Assembly: GCA_007135385.1 (NCBI GenBank)
Contig: SLIY01000073.1
Location: forward strand, 1-14,086
Direction of reading: 5' to 3'
DNA length: 14,086 nt
DNA from: Leptolyngbyaceae cyanobacterium CSSed165cm_216
GTDB lineage: Bacteria > Cyanobacteriota > Cyanobacteriia > Phormidesmidales > Phormidesmidaceae
Shown: positions 1 through 6,030 of the stretch, one piece after another
How positions within the stretch are numbered: the stretch's first letter is position 1
Layout of the letters: every line of letters starts with the position of its first letter
Position numbers and translations under genes: made by a program
The notes under the pieces: model-generated
The model's input: only the letters and a program-made list of their open reading frames with translations
The model's database searches: none
What the model was told of the DNA's origin: nothing

Positions 1-35
1 GATTACAAATCGCGGTGTGAATATAGCATCGCTAT

Positions 36-119
36 GCGGAACTGGCGGAATTGGTAGACGCGCTAGGTTCAGGTCCTAGTGTTAGCAATAACATCCGGGT
101 TCAAGTCCCGGGTTCCGCA
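36..119 (+). tRNA. tRNA-Leu (anticodon CAG)
   Basis: This is a class II tRNA of 84 nt. The acceptor stem GCGGAAC (36-42) pairs with GTTCCGC (112-118), and A119 is the discriminator base. The anticodon stem CTAGG/CCTAG encloses the loop TTCAGGT, giving anticodon CAG, which reads the leucine codon CUG. A long variable arm (TGTTA-GCAA-TAACA) and a T-arm with GTTCAAGTC confirm the leucine class. The 3' CCA is not encoded and must be added afterwards. A TATAGC hexamer at 22-27 is well placed as a -10 box, but any -35 element would lie at or beyond the window edge. A T-rich stretch follows the gene. Confidence 0.97.
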
Positions 120-215
120 TTTTAGGGCTTGGTTTTAATTAATTTTGCTGGATTTGGACAAACCATTGCACCTATGGGAAGCATCGGTGTTTCTCCTGGT
201 TAAGGGGCCGTGCCC

Positions 216-1010
216 ATGTTGACCAGTTTGCAAAATCCTTTAGTGAAGGCGGTTCGCCGTTTGCATCAAGGGAAATTTCGTCGTGCCCAAGGGCAATTAT
301 TGCTGGAGGGTACTAACCTGGTGCAGGAAGCCCTGGCCGTCGGCTATCCTCTCCAGACGGCGTGTTACACCGAAGCCTGGACCCAGCGCTATCCCACTTT
401 GATGATGGCTCTAGTGAGGCAGGTGCAACGGGCCGAACTGGTTTCTGAGGGGATATTGCAGGCGATGGCCACCACTCAGCATCCGGATGGGGTGGTAGTA
501 ATAGCTCCCCAACGCCCCAATGCCGTTGATACCCCCATTGCCGGGGTGAGCCTGGCGATCGCCAGACTCCAAGACCCTGGCAACCTAGGCACAATCATTC
601 GTACCGCAGTAGCCGCTGAGGCTGGGGGGCTGTGGCTCAGTGCCGATAGTGTGGCCCCCGATCATCCTAAAGTCTTGCGGGCGTCAGCAGGGCAGTGGTT
701 TCGCCTACCGCTAGTGGTCGCGGAGGACTTTCCCCCCCTGGTGTCAGGCTGGCGTCAGCAGGGGGTGCAGCTGGTGGCGACGAATCCCCGGGCCTCCCTG
801 AACTATTGGGCGGTGGACTTTAACCAACCCACCATTATCTTGCTAGGGAATGAAGGGGCTGGGCTACCAGCCACCTTGCAGCAAGCGGCCACGGTAGAGG
901 TGTCTATCCCCATGCACCCGGCGGTAGAGTCATTGAATGCTGCCATTTCAGCGGCTCTGCTGCTCTATGAAGCCAAACGCCAACGACAGCAAGCCGAATT
1001 GGGGAAATGA
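216..1010 (+). CDS. TrmH/SpoU-family RNA 2'-O-ribose methyltransferase
   Basis: The 264-residue product should transfer a methyl group from S-adenosylmethionine to a ribose 2'-OH in rRNA or tRNA. The N-terminal part (about 1-100, with NPLVK at 7-11 and LLLEG at 28-32) looks like the SpoU substrate-binding domain. The SPOUT knot domain shows the three classical motifs: DPGNLGTIIRTA (about 120-131, with the conserved N and R), LLGNEGAGL (209-217), and IPMHPAVESLNAAISAA (231-247). An in-frame GTG at 210 is possible, but AAGGGG at 202-207 is spaced correctly for ATG 216 and too close to 210. The target nucleotide cannot be told from the sequence. The order SpoU-lpdA-trpC is, from memory, common in cyanobacteria. 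The gene is complete, with no oddities. Confidence 0.93.
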   Translation: MLTSLQNPLVKAVRRLHQGKFRRAQGQLLLEGTNLVQEALAVGYPLQTACYTEAWTQRYPTLMMALVRQVQRAELVSEGILQAMATTQHPDGVVVIAPQRPNAVDTPIAGVSLAIARLQDPGNLGTIIRTAVAAEAGGLWLSADSVAPDHPKVLRASAGQWFRLPLVVAEDFPPLVSGWRQQGVQLVATNPRASLNYWAVDFNQPTIILLGNEGAGLPATLQQAATVEVSIPMHPAVESLNAAISAALLLYEAKRQRQQAELGK

Positions 1011-1138
1011 ATTTAAGAGTTGTCTAATCCCCCCAATGTGGTCAAGAATGGAGGATGACCTTGACCAGGTCGGAGCTGTCCGTTGCCATGGTATATGCGC
1101 CAGCACAGCCTCTGGCCGATGTTAATGCTGATGTGGTG

Positions 1139-2593
1139 ATGTCTCAGGAGCCTGCTGTGAGTGACGCATTTGACTACGACCTGCTGATTATTGGAGCTGG
1201 GGTAGGGGGCCACGGTGCCGCTATTCACGCGGTCAAATCGGGTCTCAAAACGGCCATTGTTGAAGCCGACGTGATGGGAGGCACCTGCGTTAACCGGGGC
1301 TGCATTCCCTCTAAGGCGCTTTTAGCCGCCTCTGGCCGGGTGCGGGAATTGCGCAACCAGCATCACCTCAAATCCTTAGGCATTCAAGTGGGGCAAGTCA
1401 CCTATGAACGCAGCGCGATCGCCGATCATGCCAACACCCTGGTCAGCAAAATTCAGGGGGACATGACCAACAGTTTGACCCGGTTGGGGGTCGACATCAT
1501 CACCGGCTGGGCCAGGGTGGCCGGGGAACAAAAAGCGGTGATCGACACCGCCGATGGGGAAAAAGTAGTGACGGCCCAGGACATTATTCTGTCGCCAGGA
1601 TCGGTCCCCTTTGTGCCCCCGGGGATTGAGGTAGATGGCAAAACCGTCTTCACCAGCGACGAAGCCCTAAAGTTGGACTGGCTGCCCGACTGGATTGCGA
1701 TCATCGGCAGTGGCTACATTGGCCTAGAATTTTCTGATATTTACACGGCCCTGGGCTGTGAGGTGACGATTATTGAAGCCCTGGATCAGCTAATGCCTAC
1801 CTTTGATCCTGACATCGCCAAAATTGCCCAGCGGGTGCTGATTGCCCCCCGGGATATCGAAACCCGGGCTGGGGTGATTGCTCAAAATGTGACCCCTGGA
1901 TCACCCGTGGTGATTGAACTGGCCGATCGGGAAACTAAAGAGATTGTGGAAACTCTGGAGGTGGATGCTTGCCTGGTGGCCACGGGGCGGATTCCAGCCA
2001 CCAAAGACCTGGGCCTAGAGCGGGTCGGGGTGGAGCTAGACCGGCGGGGCTTCATCCCCACTAACGATCATTTACAGGTGCTGCGGCAGGGGGAACCAGT
2101 CCCCCACCTGTGGGCGATTGGGGACGCCACTGGCAAAATGATGCTGGCCCATGCTGCCTCGGCCCAGGGGGTGGTGACGGTAGAAAATATTTGTGGGCGC
2201 GATCGCACCGTCAACTATCTCAGCGTCCCCGCCGCCGCTTTTACCCACCCGGAGGTTAGCTTTGTGGGGCTGACCGAGCCCGCCGCCCGAGAAAAAGCCG
2301 AGGCGGAAGGGTTTGCCATCGATACCGTGCGCACCTACTTCAAAGGCAACTCTAAAGCCCTGGCAGAAGCGGAATCCGACGGCATAGCGAAGGTGATCTA
2401 CCGCAAAGATACAGGGGAGATTCTGGGAACCCACATCATTGGCTTACATGCGGCTGATTTAATTCAGGAGGCCGCTAATGCGATCGCCCAAGGACAGACG
2501 GTCACCGACCTATCCTTCTGTGTCCACACCCACCCCACCCTATCAGAAGTCCTGGATGAAGCCTTCAAGCGGGCCGTGGTGGTGCCCGCCTAG
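1139..2593 (+). CDS. lpdA: Dihydrolipoamide dehydrogenase (E3 of pyruvate dehydrogenase / L-protein)
   Basis: This FAD-dependent enzyme reoxidises dihydrolipoamide with NAD+, serving the pyruvate dehydrogenase complex and the glycine cleavage system. From this start it is 484 residues, the usual length. Visible motifs are the FAD-binding GAGVGGHGAA (about 19-28), the redox disulfide C50/C55 in GGTCVNRGCIPSK, the NAD-binding GSGYIGLEFSD, the second FAD contact GDATGKMMLAHAA, and the catalytic His-Glu pair in HTHPTLSE (H465, E470). The frame stays open upstream to ATG 1055, with another ATG at 1088. The 28 extra residues resemble nothing in the family. ATG 1139 (MSQ, then FDYDLLIIGAG) matches cyanobacterial homologues as I recall them, although its ribosome binding site is poor. 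GGAG at 1072-1075 would favour 1088. A hairpin overlaps the stop codon. Confidence 0.95.
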   Translation: MSQEPAVSDAFDYDLLIIGAGVGGHGAAIHAVKSGLKTAIVEADVMGGTCVNRGCIPSKALLAASGRVRELRNQHHLKSLGIQVGQVTYERSAIADHANTLVSKIQGDMTNSLTRLGVDIITGWARVAGEQKAVIDTADGEKVVTAQDIILSPGSVPFVPPGIEVDGKTVFTSDEALKLDWLPDWIAIIGSGYIGLEFSDIYTALGCEVTIIEALDQLMPTFDPDIAKIAQRVLIAPRDIETRAGVIAQNVTPGSPVVIELADRETKEIVETLEVDACLVATGRIPATKDLGLERVGVELDRRGFIPTNDHLQVLRQGEPVPHLWAIGDATGKMMLAHAASAQGVVTVENICGRDRTVNYLSVPAAAFTHPEVSFVGLTEPAAREKAEAEGFAIDTVRTYFKGNSKALAEAESDGIAKVIYRKDTGEILGTHIIGLHAADLIQEAANAIAQGQTVTDLSFCVHTHPTLSEVLDEAFKRAVVVPA

Positions 2594-2621
2594 GGGGCTC
2601 GCCTCGTGTCATAGCCCCCTA
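2591..2621 (+). terminator. Perfect hairpin on the lpdA stop codon
   Basis: TAGGGGGCT (2591-2599) is exactly complementary to AGCCCCCTA (2613-2621), giving a 9-bp GC-rich stem with a 13-nt loop. The left arm begins with the lpdA stop codon TAG. No T-tract follows, so it is not a classic Rho-independent terminator. Cyanobacterial 3' ends often rely on such bare hairpins. It could end transcription or protect the lpdA mRNA from 3' exonucleases. Confidence 0.6.
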
Positions 2622-2649
2622 GGCTAGTCCAGGTCGAGTCTACTCTCAA

Positions 2650-2678
2650 TTGGCGGAGAGCGCTATATACCCTATTAG
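2650..2678 (+). promoter_or_regulatory. Candidate trpC promoter
   Basis: TTGGCG (2650-2655) and TATTAG (2673-2678) are separated by exactly 17 bp, so they could be the -35 and -10 boxes of a sigma-70-type promoter about 90 bp before trpC. The site lies downstream of the lpdA hairpin, which fits separate transcription. The match is moderate. I see no tryptophan-rich leader peptide or attenuator between this site and trpC. Confidence 0.3.
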
Positions 2679-2772
2679 GCGATAGTAATTTAATTTGGGC
2701 TTATTGCCTGCATGACCCACCAGTGAGACCCCCGACGACTTTACTCCTCCTATTTCCCCTTGCTGCCAACCT

Positions 2773-3663
2773 ATGAAAATTCGTCGCCGTCCCCCTAATC
2801 CCGCTGTTGCTGTGGACTATCTCCGTTATCAAATCAAATCTGAGGATGGAGAGCCGCAGAATATTCTTGAAAAAATCGTCTGGCAGAAAGAAGCGGAAGT
2901 AGCCCGCCTACGAGAGCAAGTTCCCCTAGCCGAGTTGCAGCGGGACGTGCTCAGCGCTCCCCCAGCCCGAGACTTTGCAGCAGCGTTAAGGCAGCAGGGA
3001 CGTACTCGCCTCGCCCTGATTGCTGAGGTCAAAAAGGCCTCCCCTAGCAAAGGCGTCATTCGAGCCGACTTTGACCCCGTCGCGATCGCCCAAACCTATG
3101 CCCGCCACGGTGCCACCTGTCTGTCTGTGCTGACCGATAGACCTTTTTTCCAGGGAGACTTTGACTATCTGGCTCAGATTCGCGCCGCGGTGGAACTGCC
3201 CCTACTGTGCAAGGAGTTCATCATTTACCCCTACCAGATGTACCTGGCCCGGCTAAAGGGGGCCGACGCGGTGCTCCTAATTGCCGCGATTTTGTCAGAT
3301 CAGGATTTGGGCTACTTCGTTCAAATTGCCAAGGCCCTGGGTATGAATGCACTGGTCGAGGTGCATACCCTAGATGAGCTAGATCGGGTGCTAGCCATTC
3401 CCGCCGTATCTCTAATTGGAATTAACAACCGTAACCTGGAAACCTTTACGACCCAGCTTTCAACCACCCAGTCGCTGATTGCCGCTCGTCAGGCCCAACT
3501 ACAGCAGAGGGACATCCTGGTGGTCAGTGAGTCCGGCATTCATACGCCCGAAGACTTGCAGACAGTGGCAAATGCTGGTGCGAAGGCGGTGCTGGTGGGC
3601 GAATCTCTGATGAAACAACCTGATCCGGGAGCCGCTATCGATCAGCTCTTCGGTATAACTTAA
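2773..3663 (+). CDS. trpC: Indole-3-glycerol-phosphate synthase
   Basis: The enzyme closes the indole ring by decarboxylating 1-(o-carboxyphenylamino)-1-deoxyribulose 5-phosphate, the penultimate stage of tryptophan synthesis, in the cytosol. The product has 296 residues. It starts with MKIRRRPPNPAV, a roughly 30-residue extension before ILEKIVWQKE that I recall as typical of cyanobacterial TrpC. The TIM-barrel motifs are all present: EVKKASPSKG (85-94, with catalytic E85 and K87), SVLTDRPFFQG (118-128), LCKEF (145-149, with K147), LVEVHT (194-199), GINNRNLE (216-223), VSESGI (251-256) and AVLVGESLM (272-280). It is monofunctional, with no fused TrpF domain, and stands apart from other trp genes, as is usual in cyanobacteria. 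No clear Shine-Dalgarno sequence is visible. Confidence 0.96.
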   Translation: MKIRRRPPNPAVAVDYLRYQIKSEDGEPQNILEKIVWQKEAEVARLREQVPLAELQRDVLSAPPARDFAAALRQQGRTRLALIAEVKKASPSKGVIRADFDPVAIAQTYARHGATCLSVLTDRPFFQGDFDYLAQIRAAVELPLLCKEFIIYPYQMYLARLKGADAVLLIAAILSDQDLGYFVQIAKALGMNALVEVHTLDELDRVLAIPAVSLIGINNRNLETFTTQLSTTQSLIAARQAQLQQRDILVVSESGIHTPEDLQTVANAGAKAVLVGESLMKQPDPGAAIDQLFGIT

Positions 3664-3712
3664 AGTCCTGAGGACATTCCAGCGTAAAAAATATCCATGA
3701 CATCGAACTCTT

Positions 3713-3982
3713 ATGGCTAACTCGGGCACACCGGTTCCACTTCCTTCTCATATTCATTATGAGTTACTACTACAACTGCTAGAACAGCAAACTATGGCAG
3801 CGGTCTATCAAGCTCCTGCCATGCGGACCCAGGTCCAACAGTTAATCAGCACCCTGCGCAAAGCCCTGTCCCAGCAGCGTCAAATCGAGGAGTTTTGCAA
3901 ACAGGCTCAACAGCCAGTGGAATACCAGTGGTCCACGAATCAGCTCTCTGAGCGATTTCCATCTGGGGATAGTCCGGTCTGA
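3713..3982 (+). CDS. Small conserved cyanobacterial protein of unknown function (possibly DUF5340)
   Basis: This 89-residue soluble protein starts at ATG 3713, only 49 bp after trpC, and is probably co-transcribed with it. The core runs from PLPSHIHYELLLQLLEQQT (about 9-27) through QVQQLISTLRKALSQQRQIEE (about 41-61) and looks helical, with heptad-like leucines. It is followed by PVEYQWSTNQLSERF. I see no signal peptide, membrane segment, cysteine pair or catalytic motif; the one Cys is in FCKQA. The sequence resembles a short family that I recall as restricted to cyanobacteria and annotated DUF5340, but I cannot verify that here. Function is unknown. Codon use and base composition match the neighbours, so I take it as a real gene. 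Confidence 0.75.
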   Translation: MANSGTPVPLPSHIHYELLLQLLEQQTMAAVYQAPAMRTQVQQLISTLRKALSQQRQIEEFCKQAQQPVEYQWSTNQLSERFPSGDSPV

Positions 3983-4175
3983 AGACGCCATTGTTAGCGA
4001 CTGGCATCAGTTTACCCAAAAAGGTTGGGCATCACTTGAAATGCCCCTATTGCTTGGTCAAAACTGCATTTTAGTGAAGATCACAGATACATAGCCTCGA
4101 AGCCCCTTTCCCCTCTAGGGAGGATAAGTGCACAGCACTCGCTGCGCAAATAGGGTGACCGTAAACATACAACTT

Positions 4176-4218
4176 CGGGCTGAGCCTGTCTGAAAGACAA
4201 ACGACTTCGCTCAGCCCG
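4176..4218. repeat. REP-like palindrome with nested hairpin
   Basis: CGGGCTGAGC (4176-4185) pairs perfectly with GCTCAGCCCG (4209-4218). Within the 23-base loop, TGTCT-GAA-AGACA forms a second 5-bp hairpin. Read on the minus strand, the core CAGGCTCAGCCCGAAGT resembles the dispersed CTTCGACAGGCTCAGCCC-type repeats seen in many bacterial genomes. A related copy, CTTCGACAAGCTCAGG, is at 7835-7850 in this window. It is non-coding. Confidence 0.7.
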
Positions 4219-4240
4219 CGCTCCCTAACCCGCAGAACGC

Positions 4241-4281
4241 TTAAACAAAAAGCAGGGCTATTGACGTTCTTCAATAGCCCT
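4241..4281 (-). terminator. Rho-independent terminator of the psaFJL transcript
   Basis: AGGGCTATTGA (4254-4264) and TCAATAGCCCT (4271-4281) form a perfect 11-bp stem with a 6-nt loop. On the minus strand the stem is followed at once by GCTTTTTGTTTAA (from 4253 down to 4241), a good U-tract, so it is oriented to end transcripts coming from psaL. The implied psaL 3' UTR is about 140-180 nt. On the plus strand the downstream sequence (ATTTTA, 4291-4296) is weaker but may also stop readthrough from the trpC side. Confidence 0.85.
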
Positions 4282-4419
4282 AGCCTGATCATTTTACTGA
4301 GTCCCGTTACGCAGCCCCATGTCTGATATGGCCATCGCCACTTTGATCAGGACAAGCTAAGGACAGCATGTCTGGAGTGGCAATCAAGCTCATATCATGA
4401 CATTTTATTAACTAGTTAA

Positions 4420-4902
4420 CTAGCTATGGCCGCCGCTTACCAGGGCGGTCAAAATGGGCAGATTAGACGCTAACAGGTAAGCGAAGGTGGCTCCACCGAT
4501 GCCGCCAATTAAAAAGCCACCGGCAAACTCACTCCAGCCTTCATCGGTTTCCAGGCTAGCTGGCGGAGTGAACGGGGTTGTGGTCTTGGTGACCGCAGTG
4601 TTAACCCCAGCCCCAGAGTAAATCGAGAGGCAGGCCGTCAAAATTACAATCAAGGCGGCAGCACTGAGTAACCCAGCTAAGCCAGGAATCTCAGAGTCCC
4701 GTAGCGGGCCAAGAAGGGCAAAGGGGCCATATAGCAGATAGCCATGGGCCATACCAATCTCTAGGCCCCGTCGCTGGGGAGATAACCCAGTTCGGTAGGC
4801 AGGCAAGTTGCCAATAAAAGCCTTAGAAAAGGCCGAAGAATTAATTGGCGTTTCTAAATTGCCAATTTGGGGATCCCCAGCTGGCGTAATAAGCTCGGTC
4901 AT
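4420..4902 (-). CDS. psaL: Photosystem I reaction centre subunit XI
   Basis: PsaL is the thylakoid membrane subunit at the centre of PSI oligomers. The 160-residue product shows family landmarks: an N-terminal stromal stretch with GNLPAYRTGLSPQRRGLEIG (31-50), a first hydrophobic segment MAHGYLLYGPFALLGPLRD (51-69), a second (about 74-95, LAGLLSAAALIVILTACLSIY), and a third (about 129-146). The conserved GWSEFAGGF is at 122-130. The loop between the second and third membrane segments (about 96-121, with TTTPFTPPAS) is about 7 residues longer than in the trimeric Thermosynechococcus protein as I remember it, and it is proline/threonine rich. GGAG sits about 8 bases upstream of the start. The gene is third in a psaF-psaJ-psaL cluster, 155 bp after psaJ. 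I find no psaI reading frame in that gap or after psaL. Confidence 0.97.
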   Translation of the reverse strand: MTELITPAGDPQIGNLETPINSSAFSKAFIGNLPAYRTGLSPQRRGLEIGMAHGYLLYGPFALLGPLRDSEIPGLAGLLSAAALIVILTACLSIYSGAGVNTAVTKTTTPFTPPASLETDEGWSEFAGGFLIGGIGGATFAYLLASNLPILTALVSGGHS

Positions 4903-5057
4903 AGGGTAGTTCTCCAGTCAAACATAGATCACAGCAATAGAAGCAACTGTTTCACAGCTAGGCTTTTATCTGGCCAAGCAATCCTGGCAAAACAGTCAAC
5001 TCAGTTTAGAAAACGTTTGGGACGTAGTCCGTACACCCCAGAACGCTATGACAGCGC

Positions 5058-5180
5058 CTAGGGGTGCAGCAACAAATCCGGGAAAAACCGATTAAACTCA
5101 ATCAAAATCCCGGCGGTAATCACCATCCACACGGCGGCCAGCACGGGGGCCGTGGATAGATACTTGAGCAGGTTGTCCAT
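5058..5180 (-). CDS. psaJ: Photosystem I reaction centre subunit IX
   Basis: The product is a 40-residue single-span thylakoid membrane protein beginning MDNLLKYLSTAPVLAAVW and ending in the lumenal or stromal tail FNRFFPDLLLHP. This closely matches known cyanobacterial PsaJ of 40-41 residues. It stabilises PsaF and helps bind chlorophyll and carotenoid at the PSI periphery. The frame is open much further upstream (to 5288), but that extension is encoded by repeat DNA and is not PsaJ. ATG 5180 is chosen on homology and because GGAGAG lies at 5187-5192 with good spacing. It lies 167 bp after psaF, with heptamer repeats in between, so co-transcription with psaF is likely but not certain. Confidence 0.95.
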   Translation of the reverse strand: MDNLLKYLSTAPVLAAVWMVITAGILIEFNRFFPDLLLHP

Positions 5181-5238
5181 TAAAGGCTCTCCAAAGTTGA
5201 TCAAGACAAGGGAATGGGCTAAAGCACTAGTACGGAAA

Positions 5239-5266
5239 GGCAGAATTAAGAAGGCAGAAGGCAGAA
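5239..5266 (-). repeat. Heptamer repeat between psaF and psaJ (GGCAGAA)
   Basis: GGCAGAA occurs at 5239-5245, 5253-5259 and 5260-5266, the last two in tandem, followed by a partial AGGC. The reverse complement TTCTGCC is the unit of the tandem array at 7886-7913. It sits inside the transcribed spacer upstream of the psaJ ribosome binding site. It resembles the short tandemly repeated heptamers (STRR-type) known from filamentous cyanobacteria. Confidence 0.7.
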
Positions 5267-5347
5267 AGGCAATTCCGCTCCACACCAAGGTTATTGCTGA
5301 CGACGAAAATAGAAGATGGGTTACTTCCGCCGCAGAGTACTAGGAGC

Positions 5348-5848
5348 CTAGCGAGGGGAAACGGTGATCTCGTCATCCTTCGCAAACATGGCACCAGTGG
5401 TGATGTCTTTGAAGGCGGCCAGAGGCCAAGCGAACCCAGACAGAGAGCACTTCACAGCCAAGGGGACATCAATAATGATTTCCTTCTCTTCAGGCTTTTT
5501 CTCCTGTCTGACCGCAATCAAGTAGGCACGACCTACCCAACCAATCCAGCCAGCAATATAGAGAAAGAGGAGACTAGGAATGAGAAACTCCCCAGCATGG
5601 GCTAGATCGCCATCGACCACCAGGTGGGGTAGGCCATCAGTACCACACAGTAGACTAGAGTTACCGTAAAACTCGAACCGAGCTTTGGCCTGGTCCGTGG
5701 TGGCCTGGGCGGCCCGCTTGAGGAAGGCTTCGTTTTGACCGCAGGGGGTGAGGCCCGCTACGTTATCACCAGCCAAACTGGCAGAGGCTGGGGCGGCGAA
5801 CCCAAACCAGAGGCAAATTACCAGAGCTACAGCAAAAAACCGTCGCAT
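5348..5848 (-). CDS. psaF: Photosystem I reaction centre subunit III (plastocyanin/cytochrome c6 docking)
   Basis: PsaF lies on the lumenal side of PSI near the donor docking site and anchors PsaJ. The 166-residue precursor has a signal peptide: MRR, a hydrophobic core (about 4-19), and a cleavage site near ASA-S (21-24), targeting the N-terminus to the thylakoid lumen. Two lumenal cysteines, in TPCGQNEAF (C36) and LLCGTDG (C68), correspond to the conserved disulfide pair. A membrane segment follows at about 89-113 (FLIPSLLFLYIAGWIGWVG), then the stromal re-entry region to SGFAWPLAAFKDI. AAGGAA about 6 bases before ATG 5848 is a good ribosome binding site. It is divergent from tsaD, a neighbourhood I recall in other cyanobacteria, and it leads the psaF-psaJ-psaL cluster. 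Confidence 0.97.
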   Translation of the reverse strand: MRRFFAVALVICLWFGFAAPASASLAGDNVAGLTPCGQNEAFLKRAAQATTDQAKARFEFYGNSSLLCGTDGLPHLVVDGDLAHAGEFLIPSLLFLYIAGWIGWVGRAYLIAVRQEKKPEEKEIIIDVPLAVKCSLSGFAWPLAAFKDITTGAMFAKDDEITVSPR

Positions 5849-5937
5849 AAACTGTTCCTTTTAATTACCTAAGAAACCTAGGGCGATTCGAACGAAAGTT
5901 AAGTTTCTTGTACAAAAATTCACCCAACTTGGACGTC

Positions 5938-5998
5938 ATAATACCCCGCCACCGGGACCCCGTAAAGCTAAGATCGGTGGGGTGTTTACATCTCTACA
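5938..5998 (-). promoter_or_regulatory. Candidate psaF promoter with degenerate HLR1-like site
   Basis: On the minus strand TTTACG (5966-5961) and TATTAT (5943-5938) are 17 bp apart, a plausible -35/-10 pair giving a leader of roughly 80 nt. Immediately upstream, at about -54 to -67, the plus strand reads TTTACA (5985-5990) and TCTACA (5993-5998). These resemble the two half sites of HLR1, the RpaB element in PSI promoters, but the start-to-start spacing is 8 rather than 10 and one half has a mismatch. An imperfect inverted repeat (ACCCCGCCACCG / CGGTGGGGT) overlaps the area. Motif match only. Confidence 0.35.
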
Positions 5999-6030
5999 AG
6001 ATTCGATTCAGGTGATTTAGCGGTTAGCCC

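Larger units (their letters stand above)
3983..4419. other. 437-base intergenic region between convergent transcripts
   Basis: No convincing gene lies here. From left to right it holds a 60-base tail after the small plus-strand gene, a repeat-rich block (about 4090-4220) with a CCTCTAGGGAGG near-palindrome and a REP-like hairpin, and a strong terminator hairpin (4254-4281). Next comes about 125 bases without recognisable signals, and then the 12-base perfect palindrome TTAACTAGTTAA (4408-4419) abutting the psaL stop codon. A 73-codon open frame on the minus strand (4071-4292) spans these repeats and has no protein-like features. Confidence 0.6.

Noticed and set aside
1055..1138. 28-residue N-terminal extension of LpdA as a targeting or lipoyl segment
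   Set aside because: It is too short for a lipoyl domain, carries no lipoyl-lysine motif and no signal peptide, and homologues start near MSQ at 1139.
4071..4292. 73-codon minus-strand frame downstream of psaL
   Set aside because: It is composed of the REP-like palindrome and the psaL terminator and has no protein-like features.
4903..5057. Possible psaI between psaJ and psaL
   Set aside because: Reading the minus strand by eye gives only very short frames with no single-span PsaI-like sequence.
5181..5288. N-terminal extension of PsaJ, or a hidden psaI, upstream of psaJ
   Set aside because: The hydrophobic stretch in this frame (FLPSAFLILPF) is the heptamer repeat translated. It lacks PsaI features, and PsaJ homologues start at the 5180 methionine.
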